A stretch of DNA of 8,888 nt from Deltaproteobacteria bacterium. Lineage in GTDB: Bacteria; Desulfobacterota; BSN033; UBA1163. The notes under the pieces were generated by a model, which worked only from the letters and a program-made list of their open reading frames with translations, did not search any database and was not told the DNA's origin. Below, piece by piece: positions 6,475 to 8,888 of this stretch. The position numbers and the translations under genes are program-made. Positions within the stretch are counted from its first letter, which is position 1, and every line of letters starts with the position of its first letter. The stretch covers positions 1 to 8,888 of the forward strand of contig VGRU01000151.1 in assembly GCA_016875255.1 (NCBI GenBank). Reading direction: 5' to 3'.

Positions 6475-6502
6475 ATTATACCAGAAAAAAAAATGAAGAC
6501 AA
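6475..6502 (-). promoter_or_regulatory. Sigma-70-type promoter for the rsfS unit
   Basis: On the minus strand TTGTCT (6502-6497, four of six consensus) is followed after 16 bases by a perfect TATAAT (6480-6475), with an extended -10 TG one base upstream. Transcription would start near 6467-6470, giving a leader of about 25 bases before the rsfS ATG at 6443. The spacer contains a run of nine T. It is the best promoter in the window and sits just after a possible nadD terminator. Confidence 0.65.
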
Positions 6503-6530
6503 TAGAAAAATGAAAAAAAATGAAAATTTT

Positions 6531-6559
6531 TTTACCCGGTCATCCTTTCTTCCGGTAAA
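6531..6559 (-). terminator. Possible intrinsic terminator at the end of nadD
   Basis: On the minus strand TTTACCGG (6559-6552) pairs with CCGGGTAAA (6539-6531) with one bulged base. The loop is 12 bases and contains the nadD stop codon. A T-rich tract with runs of four, eight and five T follows. The stem is short, so termination may be partial. Its place between nadD and a strong promoter supports the reading. Confidence 0.35.
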
Positions 6560-7220
6560 GCCCGTGTTTCTGAAGATAGCCCTCTGTTTCGGGAGGGACA
6601 AGATACTTGACCGATTCCCCTCTCTCGACCAACTCCCGGACCTTCGTCGAGGAGATATCGAGGAAAGAGATCTCCTTGAGATAGAGATGGTATCCGGAAA
6701 GGTGAACCCAGACCTTTTTTTCGAGATCATATTGAAAGGCAGGGGTCAGAGAGCCCGGAAGCTGGGAGGCAATAGGAGTTTTCTGGAATCCTGGCCGGGC
6801 CATCACGATGAAATGGCAGAGGGTGAAGAGGTTCTGGAAATCCTTCCAGGTTTCTATCTCCACAAAAGCATCTCCTCCCAGGATGAAAAAGAAGGTGTCG
6901 GTACTACCCCCGCAAAAATGGCGGAGGGTGTCAATCGAATAGGATTTTCCAGGCCTTGAGAGTTCAATCTCAGAGATGGAGAAGTATGGATTGGAGGCAA
7001 TGGCAAGCCTCACCATCTCCAGCCGGTGTTTCGCATCGATGATCTCCTCCATGGCCTTATGAGGGGGGATGGCTGAAGGGATGAAGATCACTTCATCCAG
7101 GTGAAAGGTTTCCCGAATCTCCTCCGCCCCCCTGAGATGCCCTAAATGGATGGGGTTAAAGGTCCCTCCGAAGAGCCCGATCTTCTTTCTTTTGGTTTCC
7201 TTCTCCATTTTTTCTTTCAT
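6540..7220 (-). CDS. nadD: Nicotinate-nucleotide adenylyltransferase NadD
   Basis: The 226-residue protein joins ATP and nicotinate mononucleotide to give deamido-NAD, the step before NAD synthetase. The nucleotidyltransferase signature GLFGGTFNPIHLGH spans residues 15-28, with the H25-x-G-H28 catalytic pair. 'IPPHK' follows, the central 'SYSIDTLRHF' and 'LGGDAF' are present, and the ISSTKVR motif lies at 189-195. Length and motif order are normal for the family. Start choice is uncertain: ATG at 7220 has no ribosome site, while a second ATG at 7208 follows GAAAG closely, and only the lysine-rich MKEK would be lost. Its neighbours proA and rsfS match a common bacterial gene order. Confidence 0.95.
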   Translation of the reverse strand: MKEKMEKETKRKKIGLFGGTFNPIHLGHLRGAEEIRETFHLDEVIFIPSAIPPHKAMEEIIDAKHRLEMVRLAIASNPYFSISEIELSRPGKSYSIDTLRHFCGGSTDTFFFILGGDAFVEIETWKDFQNLFTLCHFIVMARPGFQKTPIASQLPGSLTPAFQYDLEKKVWVHLSGYHLYLKEISFLDISSTKVRELVERGESVKYLVPPETEGYLQKHGLYRKKG

Positions 7221-7227
7221 GTAACCA

Positions 7228-7257
7228 TTTATAACCGTTTATCTGGTAAAATTCCAA
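7228..7257 (-). promoter_or_regulatory. Weak candidate promoter for nadD
   Basis: TTGGAA (7257-7252) and TATAAA (7233-7228) are 18 bases apart on the minus strand, four and five of six consensus positions. Transcription would begin almost at the first nadD ATG (7220), which would favour use of the ATG at 7208 or a leaderless message. AT-rich context makes a chance match possible. Confidence 0.25.
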
Positions 7258-7281
7258 GCACCAATAACCAAATCCCAAAAT

Positions 7282-7353
7282 AGTTCGGAGTCAAAAGTTC
7301 GTAGTTCGGAGATCATTGAAAAACTCCGAACTCAAAACTACGAACTCCGAACT
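7282..7353. repeat. Inverted repeat between proA and nadD
   Basis: Two 30-base arms (7282-7311 and 7324-7353) enclose a 12-base loop. The outer ten and inner nine bases pair perfectly, and the middle mismatches because the short words GTAGTT and AAAAGTT are shuffled. The arms are made of repeats of AGTTCGGAG and TTCGTAG. It begins 11 bases past the proA stop and has only a weak T stretch beyond it, so it may end or stabilise the proBA transcript. It is a different word family from the TTCGAA repeats near comF but is built on the same plan. Confidence 0.6.
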
Positions 7354-7363
7354 TTTGTATTCT

Positions 7364-8632
7364 TTAGCTCCTTATCTGTCCTTCCCCATAGACGATAAAT
7401 TTGGTCGTTGTCAACTCCTCCAGGCCCATGGGGCCAAAGGCATGCAGTTTAGAGGTGCTGATCCCCATCTCCGCGCCCAGACCCAACTCAAACCCATCGT
7501 TGAATCTGGTGGAGGCGTTGACCAGGACGCAGGAGGATCCCACCTCCCTCAGAAAGCGCTGGGCGTTCTGATAATCGGAGGTAAGTATCGACTCCGTGTG
7601 GAGCGACCCATAGGCGGCAATATGCTTCATTGCCTCCTCAATTCCCTTGACCATCCGAATGGAGAGGATGAGGTCTAAATACTCCTCATGCCAGTCCTCT
7701 TCCTTTGCCTCTTTGATTCCGGAGAGGATCTTCCGGGTCTGCGGGCACCCCCGCAGTTCCACTCCCCCTTTTCGAAGGGCTTCTGCGATCTTCGGAAGAA
7801 AGCCGGCCGCTATCCTCTCATGGACCAGAAGCGTTTCCATGGCATTGCATACCCCTGGCCTCTGGACTTTGGCATTGAGACAGACCTTCAGGGCCATCTC
7901 CTGATCCGCAGTCTCATCGACGAAGATATGACAAACCCCCTTATAATGTTTGATGACCGGAATCTTCGAATGGGTCGCCACAAAGCGGATCAAGGCTTCC
8001 CCTCCCCTGGGGATGATGAGATCGATCTCTTCTTCAAGCTGGAGCATCTCCTCGATGGCTTCCCTTTCGGTCCGGGAAAAGATCTGGACCGCCTTCTCCG
8101 GAACCCCGGCCTTGCTCAAACCTTTTTGAAGGATATGGACGATGGCCTGATTGGAATGAAAGGCCTCTGAACCTCCACGGAGGATAATGGCGTTGCCCGA
8201 TTTGAGGCAGAGGCCTGCCGCATCAGCGGTCACATTCGGTCTCGATTCGTAGATGATTCCGATGACACCGATGGGAATCCTCATCCTTCCAACGGTCAAC
8301 CCATTCGGCCTTCTCCACATCTTTACAATCTCTCCCACGGGATCGGAGAGATGGGCCACTTCCCGGAGGCCCTTGGCCATTGCCTGGATCACCGCAGGGG
8401 TCATTCGCAACCGGTCCATCATCGCGGGGGAGAGGTGTGCCTGCTCCCCTGCAGACAGGTCTTTTTTGTTCCCTTCGATCAGGAAACCCTGGTTCTTTTC
8501 CAGATCATCCGCCATTTCAAATAAGGCATTATTCTTCGTATCGGTCGAGAGCTGGGCCAGAATGAGAGAAACCTCCCTGGCCTGTTTTGCCATCTCTTTA
8601 ACTTCTGACTTAAGATCCAATTCCTTCCTCAT
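7364..8632 (-). CDS. proA: Glutamate-5-semialdehyde dehydrogenase (gamma-glutamyl phosphate reductase) ProA
   Basis: The 422-residue protein reduces gamma-glutamyl phosphate with NADPH to glutamate semialdehyde, the second step of proline synthesis in the cytoplasm. The aldehyde dehydrogenase fold is complete: '[38 protein letters not shown]' (about 120-156), catalytic cysteine C262 in '[13 protein letters not shown]', and the C-terminal '[38 protein letters not shown]'. Length is normal. The ATG overlaps the proB stop as ATGA, which indicates translational coupling of kinase and reductase, enzymes that hand over an unstable intermediate. The ribosome site (GGTGG) is weak, in keeping with coupling. 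Nothing in it looks damaged. Confidence 0.97.
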   Translation of the reverse strand: MRKELDLKSEVKEMAKQAREVSLILAQLSTDTKNNALFEMADDLEKNQGFLIEGNKKDLSAGEQAHLSPAMMDRLRMTPAVIQAMAKGLREVAHLSDPVGEIVKMWRRPNGLTVGRMRIPIGVIGIIYESRPNVTADAAGLCLKSGNAIILRGGSEAFHSNQAIVHILQKGLSKAGVPEKAVQIFSRTEREAIEEMLQLEEEIDLIIPRGGEALIRFVATHSKIPVIKHYKGVCHIFVDETADQEMALKVCLNAKVQRPGVCNAMETLLVHERIAAGFLPKIAEALRKGGVELRGCPQTRKILSGIKEAKEEDWHEEYLDLILSIRMVKGIEEAMKHIAAYGSLHTESILTSDYQNAQRFLREVGSSCVLVNASTRFNDGFELGLGAEMGISTSKLHAFGPMGLEELTTTKFIVYGEGQIRS

Positions 8633-8888
8633 AAGACCACCAGGTCGTCCCTGTGGATAATCTCATCCGAATACTTATAGCCCAGGGCTCTTTCGATCTC
8701 ACTGGTCCGGCGGCCCTTAATCTTCTCAAGTTCTTTAAGGCTGTAGTTGACCAGCCCTCTGGCAAACTCCTTTCCCCGAGGCCCAATACAGGAGACCGAA
8801 TCTCCCCGGTCAAAAGAGCCCCTCACCTCCAGCACACCCGAGGGAAGAAGACTCTTGCCTTTCTGGACGATCGCTTTCTTGGCTCCCT
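8629..8888 (-). CDS. proB: Glutamate 5-kinase ProB, C-terminal PUA domain (5' part outside window)
   Basis: The frame is open from the right edge to a TGA at 8631-8629 and gives 85 residues: '[27 protein letters not shown]', then '[41 protein letters not shown]'. This is the PUA domain that closes ProB proteins. The kinase domain, which phosphorylates glutamate and is normally inhibited by proline, lies outside the window. An internal ATG within the PUA domain is not the start. Identification rests on the PUA sequence and on overlap with proA, a standard pair. Confidence 0.93.
   Translation of the reverse strand, partial: GAKKAIVQKGKSLLPSGVLEVRGSFDRGDSVSCIGPRGKEFARGLVNYSLKELEKIKGRRTSEIERALGYKYSDEIIHRDDLVVL

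Noticed and set aside
7688..8170. 160-codon open frame on the plus strand within proA
   Set aside because: Antisense to a well-conserved proA; no independent support.

Overview
The window comes from a Gram-negative bacterium. It holds a large AsmA-type envelope protein and a LapA/LapB-type lipopolysaccharide regulator. A proB-proA-nadD-rsfS run is followed by a DksA-like zinc-finger gene. The gene content and the intergenic repeat style (TTCGAA-type word repeats, CCCCCTTT/AAAGGGGG hairpins) recall Desulfobacterota ('deltaproteobacterial') or Nitrospirota genomes. That placement is an inference and only moderately secure. Every gene I can support lies on the minus strand, so transcription runs from the high-coordinate end to the low one.

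In order of transcription, the window opens with the 3' end of proB, whose stop overlaps the proA start (ATGA); together they make the two middle steps of proline synthesis. A 143-base spacer with a large inverted repeat separates proA from nadD (NAD biosynthesis). A candidate hairpin terminator at the nadD stop and a very good extended -10 promoter then mark the start of a compact unit. This unit is rsfS (ribosome silencing factor), a DksA/TraR-type protein with a lysine-rich N-terminal extension, and a protein joining LapA-like membrane helices, a LapB-like TPR array and a rubredoxin-type zinc knuckle. Spacings in this unit are -8 and +3 bases, so translation is probably coupled.

A 177-base MITE-like element with long terminal inverted repeats fills most of the next spacer, before comF (phosphoribosyltransferase-fold protein). 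After comF come about 330 non-coding bases that are almost entirely repeat: a 143-base near-palindromic element sits between arms of TTCGAA-rich word repeats, one of which also carries a GC-rich hairpin. The last gene, reaching the left edge and unfinished there, is a 972-codon or longer AsmA-family protein with an N-terminal membrane anchor and at least three internal repeats of about 118 residues.

The genes are mostly conserved housekeeping functions in a familiar order. The less ordinary points are the LapA-LapB fusion, the repeat units of the AsmA-like protein, the two different MITE-like elements bracketing comF, and the promoter and start-codon arrangement at rsfS and the DksA-like gene. 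I found no RNA genes, no CRISPR array, no complete insertion sequence and no clear defence or novel multi-gene system.
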